Notes under the pieces: generated by a model
What the model was told of the DNA's origin: nothing
What the model saw: the letters and a program-made list of their open reading frames with translations, nothing else
The model's database searches: none
Source of the DNA: Burkholderia sp. MS389
Lineage (GTDB): Bacteria > Pseudomonadota > Gammaproteobacteria > Burkholderiales > Burkholderiaceae
Direction of reading: 5' to 3'
DNA length: 64,000 nt
Assembly (NCBI RefSeq): GCF_016899425.1
Contig: NZ_CP045995.1
Span: 930,001 to 994,000, forward strand
Translations under genes and position numbers: made by a program
Shown: positions 26,649 through 35,523 of the stretch, one piece after another
How positions within the stretch are numbered: the stretch's first letter is position 1
Layout of the letters: every line of letters starts with the position of its first letter

Positions 26649-28993
26649 TATAAAATCACCATCTTTACAAAACGCGTAAACTCCAACCGACGCTCCCAAT
26701 CTGTATAGCCGCCGTTAATAGCATACGTAACGTCGCGCGATATTGCCTGCTCTTTTTGTCGATCGTTTTTCGAAATTACCACCGCAGGGAAGTCGCGATC
26801 GATATTTCTAACCACTTCCGGCCGCTCAAATATCATGTAAAACCCTCCACTATCCATACTGTTATCAGGAAGAGCAACGTCATGAGGCCTATCAATTACT
26901 GCAGGAATCTTCGTCATACCACTGCGATTTCCTGCACGAAATGCTGAATCGGTCCACCACGATTCGGTAAAGGACGTGCTCGAAATCCACCCCCTGAATA
27001 CCCAATAACTGGCATAATTACTTCGTCCAGTCAATTGCTTGAAACCTCTTCCACGAAACTTCTGTGAATCGTCCCGATCACAGTTGCCATTCCGCCAGTC
27101 GTACGAGCTCGCGATGCGCGCACCTTTACTGTTAAATTTTTCCGACCGATACCAAGCATCATCCTCACCAGAATTCTGACCATACCAATGCCCCAATGTC
27201 GATTCCGGCACTTTCGATGCCGGATTGATAAATTGACCATGGAACTTTCCATCCTTAACTTTTCCGAGCATGCTTGTTTCCTGCATAGATGCCAAGCAAT
27301 TGCTCTCAATAGCACCTTGACCAATAAAATGGGACAACCGGGTCAGTGATGTCAGCCCATACTTTCTCGTCGCCTTATTTAATGGCCCCAAATAAGTATC
27401 TCGCAATTGATTCGGAGTTGGCAGCTGATCCTGGCGATAGCGGTTATCTGCATAGATATTTTTGAATTCACTCCTATCAATCCATCCGCACTTCCTGAAA
27501 TGCCGAATAAACTCAAGCGGATGAAAAAACCACAACTTCTGCCCCGCCGGAAGCCCCGTTTTGTCCCAAAACTGAACCTCCTTCAGATACTTCATGAAAT
27601 CGTTGTAGCCTTTGTCATTTCCGTGATAATAGCCCCCCTCGTCAAGCAGACGCGCATAGCGCTCCTCGTTGTTCGTACTGTCCCATTCACTCGGCGCGTT
27701 GCAGACGAGCCCGCGCAACTGCTGCCGTACCTGGGCGTTGCCTTGTACATACCCTGAAAGCGCTCTCGCCTTGTGAGCTTCCGGCGTTTCATCCTTCACC
27801 GCCGGTACCTCGTACGGAGCGGCATCGCCCAGTATTTCCTTCAACGCAGCCACATCGCACATGCCATCACTGTCGAACGGCGTGCTTCCTTCACTGATTT
27901 TCTGCCAGCCCATGAATGACAGGAAATCCGCGTCGGAGAACTTCTGGATACTCGGGTCATTGATATCGATGTAGCCTGCCTTACCCGCCGCCCAATTGAC
28001 CTGCATCCACGTCGTGCGCGCATCTGCCGCCAGTGTTTGAGACGGCGACAGGATGCGACCGAAACGCAGCAGTTCGTAGCCGTCGCTCGGACATGACGAA
28101 TAAAGCGCCGTCGCACGCTTGTACAGGTCGTATTCGTAATCCTTTTCCTCGACGGGTTGCGGCGTAAGCAGCGTGCGGGTGCCGTCTTGCGCCATACTCC
28201 AGACCTTGGTGTATTTCGAACCGACGCTGAAGTAGGTCTCGACAAGCAACGGCAACGTATTCGAACCCTCGTGACCCGGCTTGAACTCAATCCCGTGCAA
28301 CTTGTTTCGAGCATCGGCCTTCTCAGGCAAACGACGAAAGTTGCCGCCTGCCGGAATGACGAAATACGCGTGCCCCCACCAGTCCGTTCCATTCGGCGAA
28401 GTGGGTGCGCTGTTACCCAGCTGTGTGCTCCCGAAGTAGGCGTCGAAATCGTCCGGCAACATGAAGATTTCGAAATGCAAGTGCGGCATATACTCATATT
28501 GGCCGCGCCATCCGAGTACATCCTTGCGCCGGACCTTCTTGCCCTCTCCTGAAGCAGCCGGCGTCACCTGCCCCTTGCTGACCGGGCCAGTCGGCACGCG
28601 CAAGAATTCCGGCAAACGCTTTTTGTCTGCGCCGTGCCCCTCATATTCCACCAGCGGCAACAGATGCATATAAAGTGAGTAGAAGACCAGCGTGCGGCCT
28701 TCCCCCGTCTCGGTCGTGTGCTTGAGCAACACGAAGCCGATATGGCTCGCACCGCTGTCAACCGCATGCTGGCAAACTCGATAGGCAACGACTTCCCCGT
28801 CGGCGATCGCGTACACCTCGCCCTTCTCATCGGGCTGAAGATGCATGCCGCAATGCCAACGCCGATCGAAGGCGATCGGATAGATGCCGTGATCGCATTC
28901 GCGCTCGTCTACGGCATCCATCATCGGATCGGGGTTCGTCCCGGTCGGGGCCGCAAGGCCGGCTTTGGGCAAAAAAGGTGGGCTGATGATCAT
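26648..28993 (-). CDS. T6SS effector: M23-like peptidase plus GH19-like lysozyme domains
   Basis: This 781-residue protein has no signal peptide and is encoded directly behind vgrG. Residues about 30-180 carry the M23/LytM order: RRWHCGMHL (45-52), YSLYMHL (near 105-111) and HLHFEIF (171-177). The usual HxGxD metal motif reads HCGMH, with His replacing Asp at 51. A linker and SH3-like region (about 245-345) follows. From about residue 490 a GH19/lysozyme-like domain shows FIGQGAIESNC (Glu563, likely general acid) and KFRGRGFKQLTGRSNY (645-660). It would cut both peptide and glycan strands of peptidoglycan after delivery to a rival's periplasm. GC drops from over 60% to about 43% near residue 480, matching the domain boundary. 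Confidence 0.78.
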   Translation of the reverse strand: MIISPPFLPKAGLAAPTGTNPDPMMDAVDERECDHGIYPIAFDRRWHCGMHLQPDEKGEVYAIADGEVVAYRVCQHAVDSGASHIGFVLLKHTTETGEGRTLVFYSLYMHLLPLVEYEGHGADKKRLPEFLRVPTGPVSKGQVTPAASGEGKKVRRKDVLGWRGQYEYMPHLHFEIFMLPDDFDAYFGSTQLGNSAPTSPNGTDWWGHAYFVIPAGGNFRRLPEKADARNKLHGIEFKPGHEGSNTLPLLVETYFSVGSKYTKVWSMAQDGTRTLLTPQPVEEKDYEYDLYKRATALYSSCPSDGYELLRFGRILSPSQTLAADARTTWMQVNWAAGKAGYIDINDPSIQKFSDADFLSFMGWQKISEGSTPFDSDGMCDVAALKEILGDAAPYEVPAVKDETPEAHKARALSGYVQGNAQVRQQLRGLVCNAPSEWDSTNNEERYARLLDEGGYYHGNDKGYNDFMKYLKEVQFWDKTGLPAGQKLWFFHPLEFIRHFRKCGWIDRSEFKNIYADNRYRQDQLPTPNQLRDTYLGPLNKATRKYGLTSLTRLSHFIGQGAIESNCLASMQETSMLGKVKDGKFHGQFINPASKVPESTLGHWYGQNSGEDDAWYRSEKFNSKGARIASSYDWRNGNCDRDDSQKFRGRGFKQLTGRSNYASYWVFRGWISSTSFTESWWTDSAFRAGNRSGMTKIPAVIDRPHDVALPDNSMDSGGFYMIFERPEVVRNIDRDFPAVVISKNDRQKEQAISRDVTYAINGGYTDWERRLEFTRFVKMVIL

Positions 28994-28997
28994 GTCG

Positions 28998-31349
28998 TTA
29001 TCGTGTGTGGCTGTATCTGGGGCTGGGCGAGTAGTCGCTCACCGGCAGTTGCGGCAAATTGACGGATGTATGGCGCGGCCCTTCGAACACGAACGAGGCA
29101 GCGCGGATACGAAATTCACCCGGACAAGTGAAAACGACATTGCCGCGTTCGATGGACATCGACGCGCCGCCGCACGCCACCATCGCCCTTGTCTTGGCGC
29201 TCACGAGCACATTCGCGCCGGCGCTCGACACGTGCAATTGCTCGTCGGAGAAGAGATCCATCGAAGCGCCTTGCGCCTGAAGCTCGATCTTTCCTTTCGA
29301 AAAAATCTTGATGCCGAGCTTGTGCGCACACAGCGAGATCAGGTCACCCGCCACCATGCGCAATCGCTTCACGATGCTCACGTCCATGTCCCGGCCTGCG
29401 GTAACGATCACGTTCTCGCCCGTCGATTGCTGCAGTGATTTCGGTGTCACGAATGCGATGCCGCCGGGAGCACTCGCAAGCAGCCCCGCGTCGCGAAGCT
29501 GATCGAGGCCATCGAGCAGCGCCGCCTGCGTCGCGCGGTCCGCAGGGTCAGCCTTGGCTTGCGTCGTCGCGGCCGCGAGGTCCATTACGCGCTGCAATGC
29601 TGTCTTGAGTTGCGCGATAGCGGCGGGCATGTCGAGATGCGGTGTCTCGGATCCACCTGCTGCGTCTGCCGAAACGAACAGCCCCTTCGACGCGCGCAAC
29701 GTGCCCCAGTTCTGCGTGGTCAATTCGAAGCCCTGGCCGCGCTTGTTCTTGTCCCCGTCGACCAGATGGCCCATGTTGAGCGACGACTGCCCGAACACCG
29801 TCGCCAACCGGATACCCTCGTGGTCTTTCAGATCCTCGAAGCGCAACTTGTTGCCGAGCAAGGGCGAGCGGAATACGGTGCGGCTGTACCACCCTTCCTT
29901 GCCGTGGACGAGGTCGCGACGCGCATGGTCATGCAGCGCCCCTGCGATCAGCAGGCGGTCGCAATTTCCCTGGGTCGCGACGACGCGTACTTCGGACCGC
30001 GGCAGCAAGGGGATGTGCAGGCCGCCCTGATACGACGCCGACGTACGCAGCACACGCAACGGCATGCTGTTCGTGCCGCGCTTGCCGCTGTGCCGGGTGA
30101 ACAGGAGCCTGACGCGATAGCGGCCATATTCGTCCATCCATGCGTACGGCTCGTCATCGCCGGACTCGACCACACCGATCAGCATGCCGGCGATCCATCG
30201 CCAATGCTTTTCAGGAACGTATTCGGGCCGGTAGGTCTGATGTGCTGGGATCGCTTCGAAGGTGTTGACCACCGACTGGCTCCGGCTACCGGTCGTGACG
30301 AGCTTCGTGATCACCATCCCGTGCGGCGCCTCGTGCACCTCGTCATTGGTGATCCGCACCACCATGCCAGGCGTCATGCCGATGACGTTACTCGTGCCCT
30401 TGAGTCGCATTTGCCGCGTGAGCAGTTCGTCACGCCGCGCGTCAGCCAGCGCCTGCCCTTCCTCGACCGAATGGAAATGCTCGACGCTGCGGTTCACGCT
30501 CCCGTATACCGAGCGATCGTCATAGGCCACGATCGATTCGACCTGCAGCGGATCGTCAGGTATGCGGTAGTTGCGATCCCATTCGCGAACCGTCTGCGGC
30601 ACCAGCGCGCGCGTGACTTCCAGCGTCAGAATCGCCTCGTGCCAGCTCGTCAGACCGGAATGCGGCATCACCGGCACCTCGAGCGCTCGCATATAGCCTC
30701 GAGGCGTATTGCCGAACACCAACGTGTCGCGTTGCGGGCCGTCCTCCTTCTTCGCCTGCTTGAAGTAGTAATAGACTCCCACGCGCCGGCAGTGCCGGTC
30801 GATAAAGTTCGCGACCGTCTCTTCGTACATCACGGTTTGCTCGAACTTCCCGTCGAGCCCTTCCAGCTCGAACTCGACGTCGAAGGATTGGAACAAGTCG
30901 CGATCGATGATCATGTCGCTCAGCAACTCGCGAAACGACCTGTCCAGCAATACGGCCGAATCGTGCACCTCTTCAAGCAGCGAGAAGCGCGGCTTCAGAT
31001 GGACTTGGTAGGTTGCTTCGTCGCGAGACGTTTTGACGCGAGTCCATTGCGTTACGACGCCGTGCACGGTACGCGCCGCATGCCGAACCGGATCGATCAC
31101 AGCCGCCATCGAGGGCACGGAAGCGTACTCCTCGATCGTGAAGACTGCCGGCTGGCCCACAATCGTCGCACCGTCGATCCGCTTGTCCTGCGAGGTCACG
31201 ATGATGTCCGCGAGGAATCGCGTATTCATTTCCTCGGTCAGAACGAATGACAGAACGGAGACCGACGCATCGAGCGCCGCGATCTCGAGATGCAGCGGTT
31301 GGGTAACGACCGAATTGGGGTGTTTCAGTACATCCTGAATGGTTCGCAT
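28998..31349 (-). CDS. vgrG: Type VI secretion tip protein VgrG
   Basis: This 783-residue spike protein punctures target cells and carries PAAR and effectors. The N-terminal gp27-like domain starts near LHLEIAALDASVSVLSFVLTEE and includes YVVQYRE-like motifs (YEETVANFIDRHCRRVGVYYYF). The gp5 OB/needle region carries EPYAWMDEYGRYRVRLLF and the stretch LPRSEVRVVATQGNCDRLLI. A C-terminal DUF2345-type domain (QNWGTLRASKGLFVSADAAGG, then IVTAGRDMDVSIVKRLRMVAGDLISLCA) extends the needle. Four bases separate its stop from the effector start. It is the first gene of the island and probably sets its transcription. The exact start is taken at MRTIQDVLK; upstream codons are not family-like. Confidence 0.93.
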   Translation of the reverse strand: MRTIQDVLKHPNSVVTQPLHLEIAALDASVSVLSFVLTEEMNTRFLADIIVTSQDKRIDGATIVGQPAVFTIEEYASVPSMAAVIDPVRHAARTVHGVVTQWTRVKTSRDEATYQVHLKPRFSLLEEVHDSAVLLDRSFRELLSDMIIDRDLFQSFDVEFELEGLDGKFEQTVMYEETVANFIDRHCRRVGVYYYFKQAKKEDGPQRDTLVFGNTPRGYMRALEVPVMPHSGLTSWHEAILTLEVTRALVPQTVREWDRNYRIPDDPLQVESIVAYDDRSVYGSVNRSVEHFHSVEEGQALADARRDELLTRQMRLKGTSNVIGMTPGMVVRITNDEVHEAPHGMVITKLVTTGSRSQSVVNTFEAIPAHQTYRPEYVPEKHWRWIAGMLIGVVESGDDEPYAWMDEYGRYRVRLLFTRHSGKRGTNSMPLRVLRTSASYQGGLHIPLLPRSEVRVVATQGNCDRLLIAGALHDHARRDLVHGKEGWYSRTVFRSPLLGNKLRFEDLKDHEGIRLATVFGQSSLNMGHLVDGDKNKRGQGFELTTQNWGTLRASKGLFVSADAAGGSETPHLDMPAAIAQLKTALQRVMDLAAATTQAKADPADRATQAALLDGLDQLRDAGLLASAPGGIAFVTPKSLQQSTGENVIVTAGRDMDVSIVKRLRMVAGDLISLCAHKLGIKIFSKGKIELQAQGASMDLFSDEQLHVSSAGANVLVSAKTRAMVACGGASMSIERGNVVFTCPGEFRIRAASFVFEGPRHTSVNLPQLPVSDYSPSPRYSHTR

Positions 31350-31831
31350 GGTTGCCGTTGAACGAGAGGTTTTACACCGGCACGTTCTCCCATTCACGCA
31401 TTCAGGGACGCAGTGCCACAACGCTCTCGCCAGTGAAGCATGGGTTCACGAGGATGAACACACACCGGTCACAGATCTGGCAGTTCGGAACTTTTACAGA
31501 ATCAAATCAATCACTTATTTATTTTATAAATTTTTATTTACTTTTAATTAGCTTTCTATTTTTTCTTATCTCTTATTACCTCAAACCGCGATCCCCAAAA
31601 GCATCGCTAAAATCAAAAAACTGAATAGGAAATATAGGTCATCATGGGATACAAAAAGGGCTCTCGGCCATCATACGAGAAAGCCAATTCTATCGAAATG
31701 AAAGTAGATTTCATAAATCATGATATCCCACAAAATCCCCTATAAATCCTCGACATGCCGAACGATATCAATCCATCTATCTGATACATAACCGAATTTC
31801 GAAATGTAGAAAATTGTCACACCCCAACGTC
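31350..31831. other. AT-rich leader upstream of vgrG
   Basis: No gene is supported here. Bases about 31500-31620 are extremely AT-rich (roughly a quarter GC by eye) with many A- and T-tracts, in sharp contrast to the surrounding GC-rich genome. This is the expected place for the island promoter and is the kind of sequence bound by xenogeneic silencers (H-NS/MvaT type). Individual -10/-35 hexamers are too ambiguous in such DNA to call. Confidence 0.45.
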
Positions 31832-31864
31832 GGCGCGACATCGGTGACGGAGGAATGTCGCGCC
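31832..31864. terminator. Hairpin after ABC transporter operon
   Basis: GGCGCGACAT (31832-31841) and ATGTCGCGCC (31855-31864) form a perfect 10-bp stem with a 13-base loop, 21 bp beyond the stop of the ABC ATPase gene. On the minus strand the following bases include ACAATTTTC, a weak T-rich tail. Confidence 0.55.
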
Positions 31865-31885
31865 TTACATATCTACTTTCCGACT

Positions 31886-33232
31886 TTACGACTCGACATC
31901 CTCCAGACTGAACACTTCCGTCTTGTCGTTGTACGAAAAAACCTCCCCGTACCGCCCCCAGTCGATCACCGCATCGAGCGTTTCCTCCGCCGCTTCGTCG
32001 GACAGGAAATCCTCCAGCTCCTGCTCGAAGCGCACGCGCGGCGCACGGTGGCCCGGGCGCTCGTTCAGCACCTTCCGGATCCGCGCAGCAAGCGGCACAT
32101 GTTTCAGCAGGTGATCCGCGAACATCAGCTTGCGCTCCTGCGTGCCGAATTCCGCGAACACGCGCGCGGGCGGCGTCAGGAACACGTCACCTTCGCGCAC
32201 GTCCGCGAAGCCGAGGTGCTGCAGCACTTCCGCGATCGGAAACAGTTCGTCGACTTCCAGATGCAGCGAACGCGCGATTTCCGGCATGTCCGCACGACCG
32301 TGGTACGGCGCCATCGCGAGCGTCTCGATCAAGCCGGCCATCAGGTTGGTCGACACGCGCGGCATCCAGCTACCCAGTTCCAGCCCCTTCTTCGTCGCTT
32401 CGCCGGTCCGACGCGCGGTCATCTTCGCGTAGATGTCGTCGACGAGCTTGCGGAAATCGGTGTCGAGCCGGTTGCGCGGATGCTTGAACGGCACCTTGAT
32501 CTCGGCGATCACGCGGCCCGGGTTCGACGACAGCACGAGAATGCGATCGCACATGAACACCGCTTCCTCGATGTTGTGCGTGACGATCAGCACCGACTTG
32601 ATCGGCATGCGGCCTTGCGTCCACAGATCGAGCAAATCGGTACGCAGCGTTTCGGCGGTCAGCACGTCGAGTGCGGAGAACGGCTCGTCCATCAGCAGAA
32701 TGGTCGGATCGACGACCAGTGCGCGTGCAAAACCGACGCGCTGACGCATGCCGCCCGACAGTTCTCGCGGGTACGCGTTCTCGAAGCCGTCGAGACCGAT
32801 CAGGTCGATCGCGGCCAGCGCGCGTTCGCGCCGCTCGCGCGCGCCGACGCCGAGCGCCTCCAACCCGGCTTCCACGTTCTGCAACACGGTGAGCCACGGG
32901 AACAGCGCGAAGGTCTGGAACACCATCGCGACGCCTTCGGCCGGGCCGCGCAGCGGCTTGCCGAGGTAGGTCACCTCGCCACCGGTCGGCTCGATCAGGC
33001 CGGCGATGATGCGCAACAACGTGGATTTTCCGGACCCCGACCGGCCGAGCAGACCGACGATCTCGCCTTCGCGCAGCGACAGGTTCGCGTCGTCGAGCAC
33101 GAGCAGTTCGCCCTGCGACTTGCTGAAGCCGCGGTTCACGTGCTCGACGCGCAGGATTTCTTCGCCGAGCCGCGGCGGCTGCAGCGGTTGAGACGTCTTG
33201 ACGGGGGCGTTGACAACGGTCGAATTTTGCAT
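31886..33232 (-). CDS. ABC transporter ATP-binding protein with AAA-associated C-terminal domain
   Basis: This 448-residue protein has an ATPase domain of the nitrate/sulfonate/taurine (NrtD/SsuB/TauB) type at about residues 20-270. Walker A GRSGSGKST, Q-loop FQTFALFPW, signature LSGGMRQR, Walker B ILLMDEPFSALD and the switch His (VTHN) are all visible. The C-terminal 170 residues form the extra domain seen in a subset of these ATPases (MAGLIETLAMAPYHGRADMPEIARSLHLEVDELFPIAEVLQHLGF...), probably regulatory. It follows the fused permease by 11 bases. No substrate-binding protein is in the window, so the substrate is unknown. Confidence 0.92.
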   Translation of the reverse strand: MQNSTVVNAPVKTSQPLQPPRLGEEILRVEHVNRGFSKSQGELLVLDDANLSLREGEIVGLLGRSGSGKSTLLRIIAGLIEPTGGEVTYLGKPLRGPAEGVAMVFQTFALFPWLTVLQNVEAGLEALGVGARERRERALAAIDLIGLDGFENAYPRELSGGMRQRVGFARALVVDPTILLMDEPFSALDVLTAETLRTDLLDLWTQGRMPIKSVLIVTHNIEEAVFMCDRILVLSSNPGRVIAEIKVPFKHPRNRLDTDFRKLVDDIYAKMTARRTGEATKKGLELGSWMPRVSTNLMAGLIETLAMAPYHGRADMPEIARSLHLEVDELFPIAEVLQHLGFADVREGDVFLTPPARVFAEFGTQERKLMFADHLLKHVPLAARIRKVLNERPGHRAPRVRFEQELEDFLSDEAAEETLDAVIDWGRYGEVFSYNDKTEVFSLEDVES

Positions 33233-33243
33233 CGCGCTTACTC

Positions 33244-34998
33244 TCAATCGAGACGGAGCCGGGATTCCGCATAGGCGTACATCGGACGCCACAGCAGGCG
33301 GTTGAACAAGGTAACGAACAGGGACATCACGGCGATGCCCAGGATGATCTTCGGGAAATCCCCGGCGGCGGTGGTCTGCGCGATATACGCGCCGAGGCCG
33401 TGCGCGACGACCTTCGTGTCGCCCCACTGCACGAACTCCGACACGATGCTCGCGTTCCACGCACCGCCCGACGCGGTGATCGCGCCCGTCACGTAGTACG
33501 GGAAGATGCCGGGCAGCATCGCCTGGCGCCACCACTGCCAGCCGCGGATGCGGAAATTCTTCGTCGCTTCCTTGTAATCGTTCGGATAGGACATCGCGCC
33601 CGCGATCACGTTGAACAGGATGTACCACTGCGTGCCGAGCACGATCAGCGGCGACAGCCAGATGTCCGCGTTCAGGTGGAAATGGACGATGACGATCACG
33701 AACACCGGAAACAGCAGGTTCGCCGGGAACGCGGCGAGGAACTGCGCGAGCGGCTGGATCTTCTCGGCCAGCTTCGGGCGCAGCCCGATCAGCACGCCGA
33801 GCGGCACCCAGATCACCGATGCGATCGCGATCAGCACCAGCACGCGCAGCAGCGTGATGAGCCCGAGCACGAGCACGTGGCCGACTTCGGCCATCGTCAC
33901 GCCAGTCGCGACGAAGCTGACGACGCGCCATGCGACGTATGCCGTCAGCAGGATCACGAACGCGGCCCACACGATGTCGCCGATGCGCGACGAACGGCGC
34001 GCCGATGCGCCGCGAGCGCGCGTGCCCGCTAGCGACGGCACGCGCAGCGGAATCCGCGCGGCCTGCGACAGCAGCCAGCCGGCCGGCACGAGCAACTGAT
34101 GGATCAGATGCGTGCGGCGCATCATGTCGAGCAGCCACGACTGCGGCGCATCGCCCGACGCGGTGTTCTCCATCCGGAACTTGTCGGCCCACGCGACGAG
34201 CGGGCGGAACAGGAACTGGTCGTAGGCAAGGATCACGACCGACATCGCGACGATCACCCAGCCGACCGCGCCGAGATTCTTGTCGGAGATCGCCTGCGCG
34301 AGATACGCGCCGATGCCCGGCAGCGTGATCGTCTGGTTGCCGACCGTGATCGCCTCCGACGCGACGACGAAGAACCAGCCACCCGACATCGACATCATCA
34401 TGTTCCAGATCAGGCCCGGCATCGAGAACGGCACTTCGAGCTTCCAGAAGCGCTGCCAGGACGTCAGGTGGAAGCCGCGCGACACTTCGCTCAGGTCGCG
34501 CGGCACCGTGCGCAGCGACTGGTAGAAGCTGAACGTCATGTTCCATGCCTGGCTCGTGAAGATCGCGAAGATCGCGGCCAGCTCCGCACCGAGCACGCGG
34601 CCCGGAAACAGCGCGAGGAAGAACGTGACCGTAAACGAGATGTAGCCGAGCACCGGCACCGACTGCAGGATGTCGAGGATCGGGATCAGCACCATGCCCG
34701 CGCGGCGGCTTTTCGCGGCGAGCGTGCCGTAGACGAGCGTGAACGCGAGCGACGCGACCATCGCGGCGAGCATCCGCAGCGTGGTGCGCAACGCGTATTC
34801 GGGCAGGTTCGATGGATCGAGCGAGATCTTCTGCGTCTGCAGCACGCCGATCGGCGCCATCGTCTCGTGAAAGCCGACGATCGCCATCGCGAGCATGCCG
34901 ATGATCAACGGAAACGCGACCGCGTCCCAGCGGTTGGGCAGCACGCGCCACGCCGACGCGTTGGCGGTGCGATTCGGATCGAAGAAACGGATATCCAT
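33244..34998 (-). CDS. ABC transporter permease, two fused membrane domains
   Basis: This 584-residue inner-membrane protein contains two BinIP-type permease halves in one chain, so one copy could supply both membrane domains of the importer. The first half has the EAA-like loop LSEVSRGFHLTSWQRFWKLEVPFSMPG and the second YKEATKNFRIRGWQWWRQAMLPGIFPYYV. About twelve hydrophobic segments are visible, with a charged linker (RTRARGASARRSSR) near residue 330. It is co-transcribed with the ATPase. Such fused permeases occur in Burkholderia and related bacteria in nitrate/sulfonate-like importers lacking an adjacent binding protein. The substrate is not predicted. Confidence 0.9.
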   Translation of the reverse strand: MDIRFFDPNRTANASAWRVLPNRWDAVAFPLIIGMLAMAIVGFHETMAPIGVLQTQKISLDPSNLPEYALRTTLRMLAAMVASLAFTLVYGTLAAKSRRAGMVLIPILDILQSVPVLGYISFTVTFFLALFPGRVLGAELAAIFAIFTSQAWNMTFSFYQSLRTVPRDLSEVSRGFHLTSWQRFWKLEVPFSMPGLIWNMMMSMSGGWFFVVASEAITVGNQTITLPGIGAYLAQAISDKNLGAVGWVIVAMSVVILAYDQFLFRPLVAWADKFRMENTASGDAPQSWLLDMMRRTHLIHQLLVPAGWLLSQAARIPLRVPSLAGTRARGASARRSSRIGDIVWAAFVILLTAYVAWRVVSFVATGVTMAEVGHVLVLGLITLLRVLVLIAIASVIWVPLGVLIGLRPKLAEKIQPLAQFLAAFPANLLFPVFVIVIVHFHLNADIWLSPLIVLGTQWYILFNVIAGAMSYPNDYKEATKNFRIRGWQWWRQAMLPGIFPYYVTGAITASGGAWNASIVSEFVQWGDTKVVAHGLGAYIAQTTAAGDFPKIILGIAVMSLFVTLFNRLLWRPMYAYAESRLRLD

Positions 34999-35083
34999 CG
35001 GTAGCGTCTTGTGTCTTGTGTTGAATTAAAAATCGATGGGTCCGGACGCATGCCGCGCAGCCCGCTCGCAGCCGCGGGGCGAA

Positions 35084-35269
35084 TCAGGACAGCCCGTGCA
35101 GTGCGAACGGCAGCGCCGAGCCTTCCTTGACGAAGCGTAGATCGACGGCGAGATGAGTGCCGGCATCGACGATGCCGCCGGCAATGATCGAAGAAAACAG
35201 CGCGAAGCTGGCGGGGCGCATGCGGTGACCGACCGCACCGCCCGTTTCCGTTGCCGCGAGGTTCGGCAT
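35084..35269 (-). CDS. Small hypothetical protein (61 aa)
   Basis: This short ORF precedes the permease gene by 85 bases on the same strand. Codon use is typical of the neighbours (mostly G or C at third positions, common GCC, GGC, CTG, ATC) and CTCCGGAG lies about nine bases before the ATG. Residues about 22-45 form a moderately hydrophobic segment (FALFSSIIAGGIVDAGTHLAV). It is not recognised. It may be a small membrane-associated partner of the ABC system or a leader peptide. Confidence 0.45.
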   Translation of the reverse strand: MPNLAATETGGAVGHRMRPASFALFSSIIAGGIVDAGTHLAVDLRFVKEGSALPFALHGLS

Positions 35270-35327
35270 GAAGGGCTCCGGAGAGGGTATTCGGAGTGGG
35301 AGGCTATCGGGCGGCCGTGACGCAAAT

Positions 35328-35339
35328 GTGACATGTCAC
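35328..35339. promoter_or_regulatory. 12-bp palindrome upstream of ABC operon
   Basis: GTGACATGTCAC is a perfect palindrome about 60 bp upstream of the small ORF that leads the ABC operon and 185 bp before the divergent phosphoesterase. It may be an operator for either side; no regulator gene is adjacent. Confidence 0.35.
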
Positions 35340-35523
35340 TTACAGGACATTGACGGGTCATCCGGCGGGCGTCGCGCATCGCGCCATCGGCCGCGCGCAC
35401 GGGGATTCGATCTCGCAACGCGCGGGAATAAATCCGCCGCTTCGCCGGTATCGCATGCGAAGGCGCCGGCTTATTCCAGGACGATCCGGCCGTCCGGTTT
35501 CGTCACACGAATGCGAGGCTTAC

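Larger units (their letters stand above)
24615..27600. other. Low-GC toxin/immunity cassette
   Basis: Sampled 60-base lines give about 30% GC at 25201 and 42% at 27001 and 27121. At 27661 and 28561 they give 62-67%, and the PAAR gene below also looks near 60% by eye. The low-GC segment therefore begins within the 3' part of the effector gene, at the start of its GH19-like domain, spans three small secreted proteins and stops just before PAAR. The pattern suggests that toxin tip plus immunity genes were exchanged as a unit. No insertion sequence or flanking repeat was seen. Confidence 0.65.

Noticed and set aside
31339-31624. Plus-strand frames upstream of vgrG
   Set aside because: They run into AT-rich DNA with Phe/Leu/Tyr strings, have no ribosome site and no family resemblance.
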